Positions 11,646 to 21,980 of a stretch of DNA of 64,000 bases are shown here, piece by piece. How positions within the stretch are numbered: the stretch's first letter is position 1; each line of letters starts with the position of its first letter. The translations under genes and the position numbers were made by a program. Origin of the DNA: Neoarius graeffei (lineage: Eukaryota > Chordata > Actinopteri > Siluriformes > Ariidae); contig NC_083596.1 of the NCBI RefSeq assembly GCF_027579695.1, forward strand, positions 18,779,755-18,843,754, read 5' to 3'. The notes below the pieces were generated by a model. It was not told where the DNA came from. It did not search any database and saw only the letters and a list, made by a program, of their open reading frames with translations.

Positions 11646-14600
11646 CATGTATATATTTCTCACTCACATCTCTCCTTTAGGACCACATTGACACACCATT
11701 CTAAGCTACATAATTATATTACAACATTCAAAACCCCAGATGACATCCTAGTCAGTTGTTTCGTATTAATCTCTCACTTTATTTATTTATTTATTTATTT
11801 ATTTAGAGGGTGAACATACCCAGGGGCTATAGCCTGAGTGATGGGGCCTAATGATGCCACAGTGTTGGCCACAGGAACTCAACACGGCATGCCACCTGAA
11901 ATGTAGCTCCCTTCAGAGCTTTCTGCAGCTGACAGCACTTTCACTTTGGCGGGTGTTTTGATTTATTTATTTTGAGCTAACCCCTGTATTATTGACACTG
12001 TCCAATGTGCTCAGGGACGGTAGGGGCTCTGAGTGTGCCTCCCCGTGGCTGTTTCAGCCCTGAAATCATCTTCAGTGCTTGAAGAAGCCCAAAAACCTTC
12101 ACCAGCTTAGACTGCACCATTGTTTGATTCACGCAGAGATAATTACACCACCACACCAGGCCGATTTAAAACGCACTACAGTTGATCAAAAGCTTGGTGC
12201 TAATTTGGTCATTATGTGTAGTCAATTTGTATTGGTCACAAGCACATGCTCGTTGTTTTTACGTTCTGACTTCCCACCGTCTCTTCACTGGGGTTGGATT
12301 TCGGCAAATAAAGATTTGTGGAGGAATTTTTATAAAAGATGACTTATGATAATTATGACCTACGTTCATCACTGTGCCAACAGCTGCTAGTAATTTTCTC
12401 TTTGTCATGGACATGTTATGTATGTCAACGACTAGCGTGACGAGCACCAGCAGAAACCCTGCATCAGCTTTTACGTTTTACTGCTCTTGATTGAACTCCA
12501 GTAGCGCACACCTACAATGCTGAATGAGTGATTCCAAAAAAAAAAAATTAATAGTTTACTTCATTCCATTGTGCCATGCCTAGATTCCTTATATGTGACC
12601 TTTTTAAAGGAAATCCTTAAGTCAAGGATTATATATTTCTATAAAACTAAATTGTTATATTTGACACTACATGTCCAGTGACCTGGGACCGTTTTATTTA
12701 TATTATGGGATAATTTTAAAATGTGGAATATGACTGACTGTGGTCTGACTGAAACGATTGATTCCCTCTCTCTCCCTTCCTTTGGGCTTTCAGTGCAAAT
12801 GGAGATACGTAAGTGATTTTCCTTTCTTGAAAATGCAGCACCAGAATAATTCATGACGCATTTGCTTAAAAAAAACAATGCTGCGTTTCTGTGACTCAGA
12901 ATACACTGCTACATAAAGGTGTACAGTGGAAATTAATTGATGCATGCTAATTCTTAGTATTCAGGTGTTGTGTTTTTTTTTTTTTTTGGTTTTTTTTTTG
13001 TGTAGTACAATGCCATGCTTTTGAAGAGCATGACCAACAACTCTAGAGTTGCATGGGCGAATCTCCCCCCCCCCCCCCCCCCCCCAAACCACATTTTTGG
13101 GTGCTTGCCAAACCTGATACCGATACTAAATTGAGTGATCTACTGAGTATTAAGCAATCATGGAGCATTTTATTTAGCTCTGTTTATGCTTGTTGTTGCT
13201 GTGTGCTACTTGCAATGAAGTACTCGTGCTGAGATTTCTGTTTTAAGATGTTTTCAACAATATGTTTAAGAAGATCGGCTGAGCTGAGCATGCAGAGTAG
13301 TATCCGCGAGAATGGTCATTAAAATGAGCGCGGTGATCTGAGCTGCTTTGCATGCTCAGGTCGGCCTCCCTCGCTGTCTATCAAAGATGATCATGAAGGA
13401 GGGTGAGATGTTTTAACAGGTTTACACATGCTACTTTAATATTTGCAGTTCTGTGGTTCTTTTTGGCTAGGTTTCCCAATGCCTTTGCTGCCAACCCCTC
13501 GGCATCAGCGATTTCCACTTCCTCTACTGTCTCCAGTGCTGCTGCGCCTGGGGTCTCCCCTCCCGCTGCCTCATCCAGCTCTCTGGACACACTGAAAATT
13601 GAGGAGGTGAAGCCTCCAGCCACTGGAACACGCAAGGCCAAAGTGCTGTATGACTACGATGCTGCAGACACAAGCGAACTCTCGCTGCTAGCTGACGAGG
13701 TGGGCTCAGTGTTTGCATAGCCTGTGTATGCGTGTCTTCAGTCTGAAATGTTTCACCTAAACAAAATAATTGGTACAAAAAAAATTCTCAACACAGCATT
13801 GACGCAAGCAAGGCAGAGCAGTCAGACCTGCATACAGTACACACACACATATATACATGCACAGACACACACCTGGAGCTTAGATGCTTCAGATAAAGCA
13901 GATGGCTTTCGAAAAACATAAAACAACATGGTGATTTACAGACTGGGTATCAGCAAACAAGGAGGTTTGACAAGATTTGAAACTGCTGTGATCTTTGCAA
14001 ATCTCATAATGCTGAACATGATCCCACATGGACATTCTCCATGCGTTTGCACTTTCCAAGAACCATTTGTGATCAAGTTTCATCCTTGCTTCACTGGATA
14101 ATCTCACCTGGATGCGGTAGACTTGTAGATACAAAACTGCAAGTGTAATCATAAAGACTTTCCTGGGCTCCCAGGGCTCTTAGTCACAATGTTTATACTG
14201 AACATCCTTTCAGTACACTTGTATGTATTATTATTATACATACGGGACACTTTCGATGGAATAAAAATGTGTTCTATTCCCTTCTAGCGGGTTTCATTCA
14301 TTTGGTTTGATAGCATGCAATATTGTTAGCATATCGCTTATCCTACATGTATTACGTCACTCTACCCAATGGCGAAAGAATATGGTTTACGATTTTGCAC
14401 GGTTGTCAAAACGTGACGTCACATGTCCGAGCTGATGCAAATATCCAATGAGAGAGTTTTCTTGTTTTAATTGTTCCATCGAATGTGTAATAATAATAAT
14501 AATGGCTTTTTCCATGGTATATAAGGTATGTTCCATTCAGCTAGCATGATACTGAACTCGTCTTTGACTCGTTCAAGATCATGCTAGCTGAATGGTATAT

Positions 14601-17233
14601 ATCGGATATACCACTCAAAGCCAGCCAATATTATTTAAATTTTCAATGTCTTGAATATTTAATATTCATGATTCTGCACTATTTCTAGGTCTCTCTTTTA
14701 AATGTAATTGTAAAGGTTCCTCCAGCCGGAACGGTCAACTTCTCGAGACCATTGCCCTCGTGCCACCTGCAGAATTCTGGAGCGAAAACAACACGAAAAA
14801 AACAGACCAGAAAACCAGAGATTGGCTTGACAGATTGGCCGTTTATTCACAGTCCTTTCACCAAAGATACAGCATTAAAAAAAACCCTTTTTTAACAAAT
14901 TACAATCATAACAAATGTCTGTTTATCTCTCTAAAAGGCAGGTGTGTGTGTCTGTCGTGTGTGTGTGTGTGCATGAATATGTGTGTGTGCATGAATGTGT
15001 GCGTGTGAATGTGTATGTGTAGAGGGGTGGGGGTAGGATGTGTGTGCGTATGTGAATGTGTTGATATCTTGTGCCAAGTCAGTAAATCACACCTTAATTC
15101 CATCAATATAAGTGAAACCTTGAGCAATCCTTTATATACATTTCATATCAACGGATATTTTTTTTTAACAACTCAGCAACTCAGCATTTACGCACTTCAA
15201 AGCCCGAGATGTTTTTATGACAATTCTACTATGTTTAGTCTTAGCAAAGAAGTGTCTTCTCCACTGGAAGAAGGTCACAGTAACTTTTACAGGAAGCCAC
15301 ACAGGAACAGTCAACAAAGGATCTAAGAAGTTAAATATTAAAATCATAAAGTCTTAACAATCCTAAATTACATTCTGCATTCTAAAACTACAAAACTAAC
15401 TTAAATCACTTAATGCAGCTTTAAATCTAACATTAAATCTAACATTCAATCATTTCAATTTCAAATTCAACACTGGAGAGACTGGTTAAATCTAACAATC
15501 CTAAATCATATTCTGCAGCTATAAAACTAACTTAAATCATGGCTTTAAATCCTAACAGTATTGAAATAAGCAAATTTGTGATATAGATGATGTTAACTGC
15601 TTTGTACAGAAGGTCACTTTCTCCTCGAGTCTTATCCATTCCATTAAAGCATGTTCTGGATTTGATAGGACGCGAATCTACAGATTTTACACACTAGTGG
15701 AGTCCATGTCGGCTCGAATGCCCCGGCATTACAGCAAAAGCGAGAGATACCGAATATTAAGAAATTCTGGAAGTCGTGTTAAAAAAATTCAGGTTACTGG
15801 TGATCATGTGATTAAATTCATATTAGCAAATGATTATATTTTCTAAATTAAAATTTAAAAATAATGAAAACAGAAGCATTTTCACTAGTCGTCTCAGACT
15901 TTTCTACCCACTGTAGGTACTTGTCATAGACCATCATGTGATTTTTATAACATTGTACGCAAGGACGGACGTCTCAGAAATCCATTCGCTAGCTCACCAG
16001 TTAAATAAAAGCTCCAGTGTGCCACCAGGTCCTGTGTTTTGGCTGCCAGAAACCAGTTCAACGATACAGAAAAACGGTAGCTAACGTAAAGTAATAACAC
16101 ATGCCAAGATAATTAATCACCTGTGTTAAAACAAAAACAAGTTCATGATCCTCTTTTCACAAAGTATGCGATGTAGCACATATTTTTTTTCCTCTCAAGA
16201 AAAATGTAAGCAAGTTGTTGGTGGTCAAAAGCAAGATATTGCATGGTTGTCAAGACAACATGACGTCACATGTCGGAGATGTAAAACTTCCGTGCTAGCA
16301 AGTGACTGTGACCATTTGTAAACAAACATGGCTGCCAGGTTTGCATCGTTAAATACGGAAGATTTAGAGAGAATTTTGAAAGAGAGAGACACATTGAGCA
16401 CCTGAAAGGAATGTGCAAGTTATGTATAACAATAATAATATTAGCCGGCTTTTTTTGTGGTATATCGGAGATATTTCATTCAGCTACTCGTCTTTGACTC
16501 ATTCAGTATCATGCTAGCTGATTGGAATATATCTGATATACCACAACGCCAGCCAATCTTATTTAATTGTACACTTAGTAATGTTTGACTTATTAGTCTA
16601 CAGTTATAGAAGAGTAATGATTTTCTAATCTCATTGTCTGGTGTTGTGTAGAAGAGGATGGCTTTCTTTTTGTCCCTTAACTTTTTTTTTTTCTCTTTCT
16701 CTCCTCCTTCATGCTGTCTCGGTGAGGTGTTTGTAGCCAGTTTCACCTCTGGTTTGCTCTTTGTCTCGTCCACTAGGCGCTTGAAGAGAGATTTATGTTG
16801 TCTGTACGCAGATACAGCATTATGATGAGATGTTGGCGTAACATCTCTGGAACAAGCGGTTAAGTTTGTAGTATTTATATGGAAATATCGTTGTAACCAG
16901 CTGGCGAACTGATTTGGATTTTGAAGTTGATCCAAAAAGGGTCAAGGTCATTTCCTTTCTGTTTGACGTATATATTTTACAGCTATTTCAGGCATCAGAA
17001 CAACAGCTTTGTGTGAGCTCTGCATTTTTATGCCTCTGTTTGTTTATTAATAATTTGAATTGCTTTGGAAAACTATTATGGAAAGAAGGAAAATATGTGA
17101 CTGAGTCACTCTCCTATTTCTTCAGCTCATTACAGTCTACACAGTCCCAGGCATGGATCCAGACTGGCTCATCGGAGAGCGTGGGAATCAGAAAGGCAAG
17201 GTGCCCGTCACATACCTGGAGCTGCTAAGCTAA
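78..17233 (+). CDS. sh3glb2: Endophilin-B2-like gene, 3' part (three constitutive exons plus one microexon)
   Basis: Endophilin-B proteins bind and curve membranes through an N-BAR domain and recruit partners through a C-terminal SH3 domain, acting on endosome, Golgi and mitochondrial or autophagic membranes. Only the end of the gene is here. Exon 78-178 encodes the last BAR helix ([19 protein letters not shown]). Exon 13471-13699 encodes a Ser/Ala/Pro-rich linker and the start of the SH3 domain ([14 protein letters not shown]). Exon 17126-17233 completes the SH3 domain ([22 protein letters not shown]) and ends in TAA. All junctions are GT-AG and phases agree. The linker end ([10 protein letters not shown]) and the LITVY...PGMDPDW segment fit endophilin-B2 better than B1 as I recall those families. 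The a or b fish paralogue cannot be decided. The first intron in view is about 13 kb and full of transposons. The 5' exons lie upstream of the window. Confidence 0.92.
992..2602 (+). mobile_element. Tc1-like element (family B), full length, 1611 bp
   Basis: The ends CAGTGGTGCTTGAAAG and its inverse are flanked by TA on both sides. The terminal inverted repeats are about 200 bp. The element is nested inside the insertion in Tc1-like A. Confidence 0.9.
1359..2381 (+). pseudogene. Tc1-family transposase, frameshifted (family B)
   Basis: The reading starts [20 protein letters not shown], a helix-turn-helix DNA-binding region. It continues through [12 protein letters not shown] and then the DD34E catalytic domain: [23 protein letters not shown] and [14 protein letters not shown]. 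An extra A in the run near 1800 shifts the frame, and TGA at 2218-2220 stops the second frame. After the stop the reading continues to GGHTRY, the normal C-terminus. Length and motifs match a ~340-residue transposase. All three acidic residues are still present, so the loss is through the two breaks. Confidence 0.88.
3934..4750. other. sh3glb2 intron without recognised features
   Basis: AT-rich sequence with no exon-like ORF. A poly-A run at about 4605-4622 is present. Nothing else is recognised. Confidence 0.5.
5312..6208 (-). mobile_element. Non-LTR retrotransposon 3' fragment (L2/Rex-like)
   Basis: The minus-strand ORF at 5762-6205 reads [19 protein letters not shown], then [30 protein letters not shown] and [17 protein letters not shown]. 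This is the C-terminal part of a LINE reverse-transcriptase polyprotein. The 3' UTR (5330-5760) is A-rich and holds imperfect repeats containing GTAAACAGTCAAGGA. It is 5'-truncated and interrupts Tc1-like C. The clade is my estimate. Confidence 0.75.
6290..6648 (+). mobile_element. DANA/Mermaid-type SINE, copy 1
   Basis: A 12-bp target duplication GATTCATCAGAC lies at 6278-6289 and 6649-6660. The tRNA-like head has an A box (GTGGTGTAGTGG) and a B-box-like GGTTCAAGCCC. The 3' tail is built from GATAATGAGATGA. It is inserted in Tc1-like C. Confidence 0.93.
7137..8028. mobile_element. MITE-like insertion in Tc1-like C
   Basis: Tc1-like C is interrupted here. The ends share GCATTCACAC / GTGTGAACGTAC in inverse orientation. 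It holds a segment at 7555-7612 that recurs at 8900-8957. No coding capacity is seen and the superfamily is unknown. Confidence 0.45.
8611..9129. mobile_element. MITE with ATTGAGGTTTTTCACC terminal repeats
   Basis: The termini ATTGAGGTTTTTCACC and GGTGAAAAACCTCAAT are perfect inverses. The interior (8765-8900) repeats a GC-rich GCGCTCCGGCTTGCTCC unit several times, and CACGTGAC motifs lie near both ends. No ORF of note. Confidence 0.75.
9504..10090 (-). mobile_element. Composite retro-insertion: SINE copy 2 (9504-9879), second-template fragment, inverted flank copy
   Basis: It is flanked by the identical 15-mer AGTTTCGGTCTCATT at 9489-9503 and 10091-10105. From left to right it holds a minus-strand SINE beginning at its 3' tail (about 9504-9879), a fragment (9880-10025) matching the reverse of 47390-47522, and 65 bp (10026-10090) that is the exact reverse complement of 10106-10170. 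The pieces and the 15-mer are read directly. One insertion event is inferred. Confidence 0.8.
10026..10170. repeat. 65-bp perfect inverted repeat with 15-nt loop
   Basis: Arms 10026-10090 and 10106-10170 are exact reverse complements, base by base. The spacer 10091-10105 is AGTTTCGGTCTCATT. The arms contain TGACATGCCTCAGTTTCC and an (AAT)n stretch. Confidence 0.95.
10218..11606 (+). mobile_element. Tc1-like element (family D), N-terminally deleted
   Basis: It begins CAACCCCAATTCC after TA. The right end is degraded (ATCGGGGTTTTT). Compared with the copy at 40019-41623 it lacks about 215 bp covering the start of the transposase; the junction is near 10447. Confidence 0.85.
10481..11389 (+). 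pseudogene. Tc1-family transposase, open but 5'-truncated (family D)
   Basis: A 302-codon open frame contains the second part of the paired DNA-binding domain ([16 protein letters not shown] is disguised as the start) and the full DD34E domain: [26 protein letters not shown] and [12 protein letters not shown], with exactly 34 residues between the second Asp and the Glu. It ends RKGDVSQW, as in the sister copies. The first ~35 residues (first helix-turn-helix) are deleted, so DNA binding should be impaired. Confidence 0.85.
11607..12793. other. sh3glb2 intron: microsatellites and unclassified sequence
   Basis: A (GT)n tract at 11615-11643 and a (TTTA)n run at about 11779-11805 are present. 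The rest (11810-12780) shows no exon or known repeat apart from the splice signals of the microexon. Confidence 0.6.
12794..12808 (+). CDS. sh3glb2: Candidate 15-nt alternative microexon of sh3glb2
   Basis: A long pyrimidine tract (about 12759-12790) ends in TTTCAG at 12788-12793. It is followed by 15 bases and then a consensus donor GTAAGT at 12809-12814. Fifteen nucleotides keep the frame. With the flanking phase-2 exons, inclusion replaces the Arg at the BAR/linker junction by Ser-Ala-Asn-Gly-Asp-Thr before PheProAsn. I recall that human SH3GLB2 has isoforms differing by a five-residue insertion at this same junction (SSQGAI replacing R), which supports the call. No transcript was examined, so inclusion and tissue use are unproven. 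Confidence 0.78.
12809..13470. other. sh3glb2 intron between the microexon and the linker exon
   Basis: Homopolymer runs of T (12972-12999) and C (13063-13086) occur. No recognisable repeat or exon is seen. Confidence 0.5.
13471..13699 (+). CDS. sh3glb2: sh3glb2 exon: linker and first half of SH3 domain
   Basis: A 229-nt exon with acceptor TTTTGGCTAG at 13461-13470 and donor GAG|GTGGGC at 13700. Its first G completes a split codon. It codes for about 50 low-complexity Ser/Ala/Pro residues, then [19 protein letters not shown], which contains the ALYDY-type signature of SH3 domains. It ends on a complete Glu codon, so the next intron is phase 0. Confidence 0.94.
13700..14479. other. sh3glb2 last intron, first part
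   Basis: No coding signal. 14236-14480 may belong to the hairpin MITE that follows, because GACGTCACATGTC near 14415 recurs near 16263. Confidence 0.4.
14480..14632. repeat. Hairpin (foldback) MITE, copy 1
   Basis: The core 14533-14595 is a palindrome: CCATTCAGCTAGCATGAT at one end and ATCATGCTAGCTGAATGG at the other. It is flanked by GGTATAT / ATATACC motifs and by AATAATA-rich ends with GGCT / AGCC repeats. Confidence 0.75.
14633..16420. other. sh3glb2 last intron, middle part
   Basis: It has a (GT)n-rich stretch at 14941-15056 and an AT-rich block at 15340-15570 in which short phrases such as TTAAATCTAACA recur. No splice-flanked exon or transposase is recognised. Confidence 0.5.
16421..16570. 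repeat. Hairpin (foldback) MITE, copy 2
   Basis: It has the same layout and words as 14480-14632 (GGTATATCGGA, CATTCAGCTA, TCGTCTTTGACTC, ATCATGCTAGCTGA, GATATACCAC) with mismatches and a deletion in the left arm. Confidence 0.7.
17126..17233 (+). CDS. sh3glb2: sh3glb2 last coding exon: end of SH3 domain and stop
   Basis: The acceptor is TTTCTTCAG, ending at 17125. The exon has 36 codons including TAA at 17231-17233. It carries the conserved SH3 Trp (DPDWLIGE) and the terminal PVTYLELL segment, which is the normal endophilin-B C-terminus. The protein therefore ends at its usual place. Confidence 0.95.
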   Translation, partial: LITVYTVPGMDPDWLIGERGNQKGKVPVTYLELLS

Positions 17234-19507
17234 ATGCTCAAACATTACATGCACAGACAGGTAGTTACACATGTGAAGGTGCAACGGTACTCTTACAGAC
17301 ACAGTTTCAAAGTAATTCCTGCTGTTGTCCGGATTTTTGGGGGTAAAATTAGTTTGTGGAAAATTTGCATGAGCAAAACTATTCAGACCTGAACACTCTG
17401 GGACTTGATGAAATATTTTGTATTAGCTAGATTCAGCTCATTCATTCCTACCCCCTAAATTTGTAAAGGCCTAAGAAGTCAGTTTACTCTGAGGAATTTC
17501 AAGAGGATATGTTTAAAGATATCAGCTTCCAAGTTACTGCAAAAATATAGCTATAGAATGTAAATATGACGCAGAAACATCTTACTTCTGGCCTGCTTCA
17601 CATGACATCTGTGTCTTTGCACATATCTCTGATGCACATCAGAGATCTTCCTTTCACATTATTATTATTATTGTTATTATTATTATTACGTCACTGTAAT
17701 AATATTTTGTGTTTCAAAAACTGAAAGAAAAAAAATTGATTTGCAAATTGAGGATCAGAGTGCACTAAATACCAACAGAGTTCGAAAACTGACCAGGAAT
17801 ACTACTGTAGAAATGGGAAAGGTAATAGAGAAAAAGTTATCAGATTTTCTAATTGTCTTGTCTTATCTTTTAAATTAATTTACCAACTATCTTGCTTTTC
17901 ATTACCTGTTAAAGTTAAGTCAGATAAAAAATAAGAGACATATTACTGAGAGATGATAATATTTGGATATGTTATACAGTACTAATATAGAGGTTCATCC
18001 TTCATGTCAGTTCATCATAAATATTTATGAAATGAACGAAACACTATGGCGCGTGCTCTAAAATGAAAATTACATGAAATGTGACTCTGAAGCTGATTAT
18101 TTTTCCTCTAATGGCATGCCCGGAGTATACCTCTAATACCACTGCAGTTTGCCAACAATTAAAATTCTTCCTTATTCAAGCATGACGTGTTCTACTTCTG
18201 ATCAGTGTATAGCTTGCCTTTTAAGTTCACAAAACACGCTAGATCAGATGTAAACAGTCATTTCCCCTCTTTTACTTGAAGTGAAGATGTTAATAAAGTG
18301 CAGCTTGTTACCGAGAAATGACAGTGTAACGTCCTTCACTTTACCAGCTTACCTCTGTCAATTACAAAGCACTGACACTGGAGACTCCTTCCATAAATAT
18401 TAAATAAACATCTTCCTGTTTTGTTTGTTATATATCTTTCTTTTTTTCCCTTTAAAAATCTGTTAATAATTAAATTATGGGGAGTCTGGAATCAGTGAAT
18501 GAATTTTTGTGACTAATCAGAATTGAGAAATCAACAGTGCTATGTTTTTAATATTTCTTCCACTGTAGAGAAACGGGTCACTGGGCATTGTTTTGCATTT
18601 TCTCCATTGTTTTGTTTGAGTAGTTAGGTGTACGTACTCTATTGAAGGGTGAATCATCAAGGAAAGTAAACAGTTGAAAGTGCTTTTTCAATTTCTGTTT
18701 TCATACACACCCTTTTGTATTATCTTGTGGGGGTTTTTGACCCATTTCCAATTGCTTTTGGCAAAACACATGACCCATATAACTACATTTCCAGGTTGTT
18801 TCATACTAAACTGGAGAAATCCCACTGGTGACCGTATTTGGTGTGAGTGTAAGCATAATCTGTTTAGAGAAAAATTGTCAATTGTATGATGTCTAAAGGC
18901 TAACTCTCTTCTAATTTGATGTCCAATTTAAATATTCTTTTTAAATATTCTGCCTTTGTAGCCTTAAAAAGCATCTGGATTATGAACTATTCACTTGTCC
19001 TAAATAACATTTTGTGTGTGTTTGTTTTTTTTTTTAAATAAATTATTTCTATCTGCATCTCTTTCAACTAGAAAAAGCTATTTAAACACCACTAACAATA
19101 GCTTATTTACATTATGTGATAAAATTGGTAATGTTTGTGTGTTTGTGTGTTTTTATTTCATTGCCTGAAACTATGTTGTTTTACAGTGGCAGAAAATCTG
19201 GTTTAGACCCTGGCTATCTGAAGTGTCTTCGTTTGAATTCGGTGTGACTGTGTAACTTTGGCAAGATATGCATTATGTGTGGTTTGTGGGACTAAAGTTT
19301 GTAAATGTTTCTCACAATGGGTCCAGTTCTATTTAATGTAATGCTTCATTTGTTTTCAAGTTACTTCGCTGTGAACACCATTACTCTCCCATTTTAGTCT
19401 TTCTTTCTTCATCTGTGTACTTGATGCTTGTTTAAAAAAAAATTAAGCAATGCATACTGAATGACTGAAACTTGAACATAATAAAGAGAGCTTTATTGAA
19501 ATGCCTT
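17234..19507 (+). other. sh3glb2: sh3glb2 3' UTR (probable)
   Basis: About 2.3 kb of AT-rich sequence without an ORF worth calling lies between the stop and a canonical AATAAA at 19480-19485. The 3' boundary is inferred from that signal. A SINE begins just past the expected cleavage site. Long AT-rich 3' UTRs are usual for this family. Earlier AATAAA motifs at about 18293 and 18401 could give shorter forms. Confidence 0.6.
19480..19485 (+). terminator. Polyadenylation signal AATAAA for sh3glb2
   Basis: This canonical hexamer sits about 2.25 kb after the stop codon. It is followed within 25 nt by TTATTGAAATGCCTTCTG. A SINE is inserted 35 nt downstream, so the native downstream GU-rich region is displaced. 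Confidence 0.5.
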
Positions 19508-19519
19508 CTGTTCAGGATT

Positions 19520-19879
19520 CATCTCATCTCATTATCTGTAGCCGCTTTATCCTGTTCTACAGGGTCGCAGGCAAGCTGGAGCCTATCCCAGCTGACTACG
19601 GGCGAGAGGCGGGGTACACCCTGGACAAGTCGCCAGGTCATCACAGGGCCGACACACAGACACAGACAACCATTCACATTCACACTTACGGTCAATTTAG
19701 AGTCACCAGTTAACCTAACCTGCATGTCTTTGGACTGTGGGGGAAACCGGAGGAAACCCACGCGGACATGGGGAGAACATGCAAACTCCGCACAGAAAGG
19801 CCCTCGCTGGCCACGGGGCTCGAACCCGGACCTTCTTGCTGTGAGGCGACAGCGCTAACCACTACACCACCGTGCCGCC
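19520..19879 (-). mobile_element. DANA/Mermaid-type SINE, copy 3
   Basis: The target duplication CTGTTCAGGATT lies at 19508-19519 and 19880-19891. It sits just past the sh3glb2 polyadenylation signal. Confidence 0.93.
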
Positions 19880-19891
19880 CTGTTCAGGATT

Positions 19892-20265
19892 ATATTTTGC
19901 AAATCTGTATTGCAGTTGGTGCATTTTTAGAGAATTCTCTCGTGTTCGAGCATACTCGAACACAAAATGCCTTTTCTTTTCCAGTGACTGGCATTTCGAT
20001 ACCTAAAAAGATAAAAACAAACATTATACATTAAATTCTGACCGGTTTCCACACATGCTGTTAAAATTTGAGATCAATCGAATGAGAATTGGCAAAGCTA
20101 TTAGATTGTGAAATTATATAAAATTTTTTGAAACACCTGTGTATTTATGAATACCATCTTAATCATCAATCAAGAATGGAAGCATAGTAGCTAACTAATC
20201 ACGGAAACATAACTAATTAGAAAGGTGAGGATACCTTCAGATGTTAATGTATATAAGCCATAATA
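19892..20265. other. Intergenic, no recognised feature
   Basis: AT-rich sequence with a short palindrome CGTGTTCGAGCATACTCGAACAC near 19949 (outer arms CGTGTTCGAG and CTCGAACAC). Nothing coding. Confidence 0.4.
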
Positions 20266-21818
20266 CAACCCCCAAATCAGAAAAAGTTGGGACAGTATAG
20301 AAAATGCAAATAAATAAAGAAAGCAGTGATTTCTAAATTTACTTTGACTTTTATTTCACTGCAGACAGTATGAACCCAAGATATTTCACGTTTTGTCTGG
20401 TCAACTTCATTTCCTTTGTTAATATACTGTACATCCATTCCTGTGTTTCAGGCCTATAACACATTCCAAAAAAAGTTGGGACGGGGGCAATTATAGGGTT
20501 AGTAATGAGGTAAAACAATTAAATAAAGATGTGATTTGAAACAGGTTATGTCAACAGGTGCTTGTAATCATGATTTGGTATGAAATCAGCATGCAGGAAA
20601 GACTTAGTGTTTAAGGAGCAAAGATGAGCTGAGGATCTCCAGTTTGTCAACAAATTTGTGAAAAAATTATTGAAATGTTTAAAAGCAATGTTCCTCAAAG
20701 GAAGATGGGTTAGGAATTTGGATATTTCACCCTCTACGGTGCATAATATCATGAAATGATTCAAGGAATCTTGAGGAATTTCAGTGCGTAAAGGGCGCAA
20801 GGGCTCAAGCCTAAGCTGAACACCCGTGATCTCCGATCCCTCAGACGGCACTGCATCAAGAACGGTCATTCATCTGTAGCTGATAAACCACATGGACTCA
20901 GGATTACTTTGGGGAACTTTTGTCAAGCACTAAAATAAAGTTACATCCAGTTAGAACTTTACTGTGCAAAAAGGAAGTCTTATGTTAATGGTGTCCAGAA
21001 GCACCGTCAGCTTCTCTGGGCTCAAAGGCATCTGGGATGGACCATCGTGCAGTGGAAACATGTACGTATTGTGGTCAGACAAATCAGTATTCCAGGTCTT
21101 TTTTTGTAAGAAATGGACGCCATATGCTCCAGACTAAAGGAAAAAAGTATTATCCAGACTGCTACCAGCAACAAGTCCAAAAGCCAGGGTCTGTCATGGT
21201 ATGGGGTTGTCAGTGCCCTTGGTAAAGGTAACTTGCACTTCGGTGATGGCAGCATTAATGCAGAAATGTACACTGAGATTTTGGACCAACATATTCTCCA
21301 AGATGACCTCTTTTTCAGGGAGATTTCAACAAGACGATGCAAAACCTCATTCTGCACACTTTACAAAGGTATGGCTGTGGAAGAAGAGGGTGCCTGTCCC
21401 CTCTGTCCCCAATAGAGAATGTGTGGCAAATTTTGAAACAAAAAATATGACAATCACCATCCTGTACTGTTGCACACCTTTTGACCGGTTTGCAAGAAGA
21501 ATGGGATAAAAGAACACCTGAAATGTTTCATCACTTGGTGTCTTCAATCCCTAAACATTTTTTTAAGTGTTGGGAGAAGGAATGGGAACATTATAAAGTG
21601 GTAAATGTTTTACCATCCCAACTTTTTTTTTTAATATGTTGCAAGAATCAAAATTGAAATGTGTTTATTTTGAACAAAACAAAAGTAAAAGAAAATTCAT
21701 GAAGTAAAACATGTATTGGTTTGAGTGCAATACAAGTTAAAGATGATTTGTAAATCATTGTTTTCAGTTTTAATTTCAATTTCAACATACTGTCCCAACT
21801 TTTTCTGATTTGGGGTTG
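20266..21818 (+). mobile_element. Tc1-like element (family I), degraded, 1553 bp
   Basis: The ends CAACCCCCAAATCAG and CTGATTTGGGGTTG are flanked by TA at 20264-20265 and 21819-21820. Transposase remains at about 20600-21560 are scattered over three frames. FQQDDAKPHSAHFTKVWL retains the second catalytic Asp and the rest is broken. Confidence 0.85.
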
Positions 21819-21980
21819 TAAACTAAATCAAACTTAACAACAGTATATTGATGTTTGTAAATATACAAGAATATAGGGAACAATGGAGCACAACCTGACC
21901 CATTTTGGTTTTCTCTAAATAATTTAACAAATATTTAAGTTAGAATAATAAATTTTTTTTAACAAGCAACATGTACGGTA

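Noticed and set aside
13403..13720. 105-residue ORF starting [12 protein letters not shown] as a separate gene
   Set aside because: Its core is the sh3glb2 linker/SH3 exon. The N-terminal part is intron read-through before the acceptor at 13470.
16480..16935. Minus-strand 151-residue ORF with a Lys-rich middle
   Set aside because: It lies in the last sh3glb2 intron, overlaps a hairpin MITE, and has no recognisable domain or splice support.
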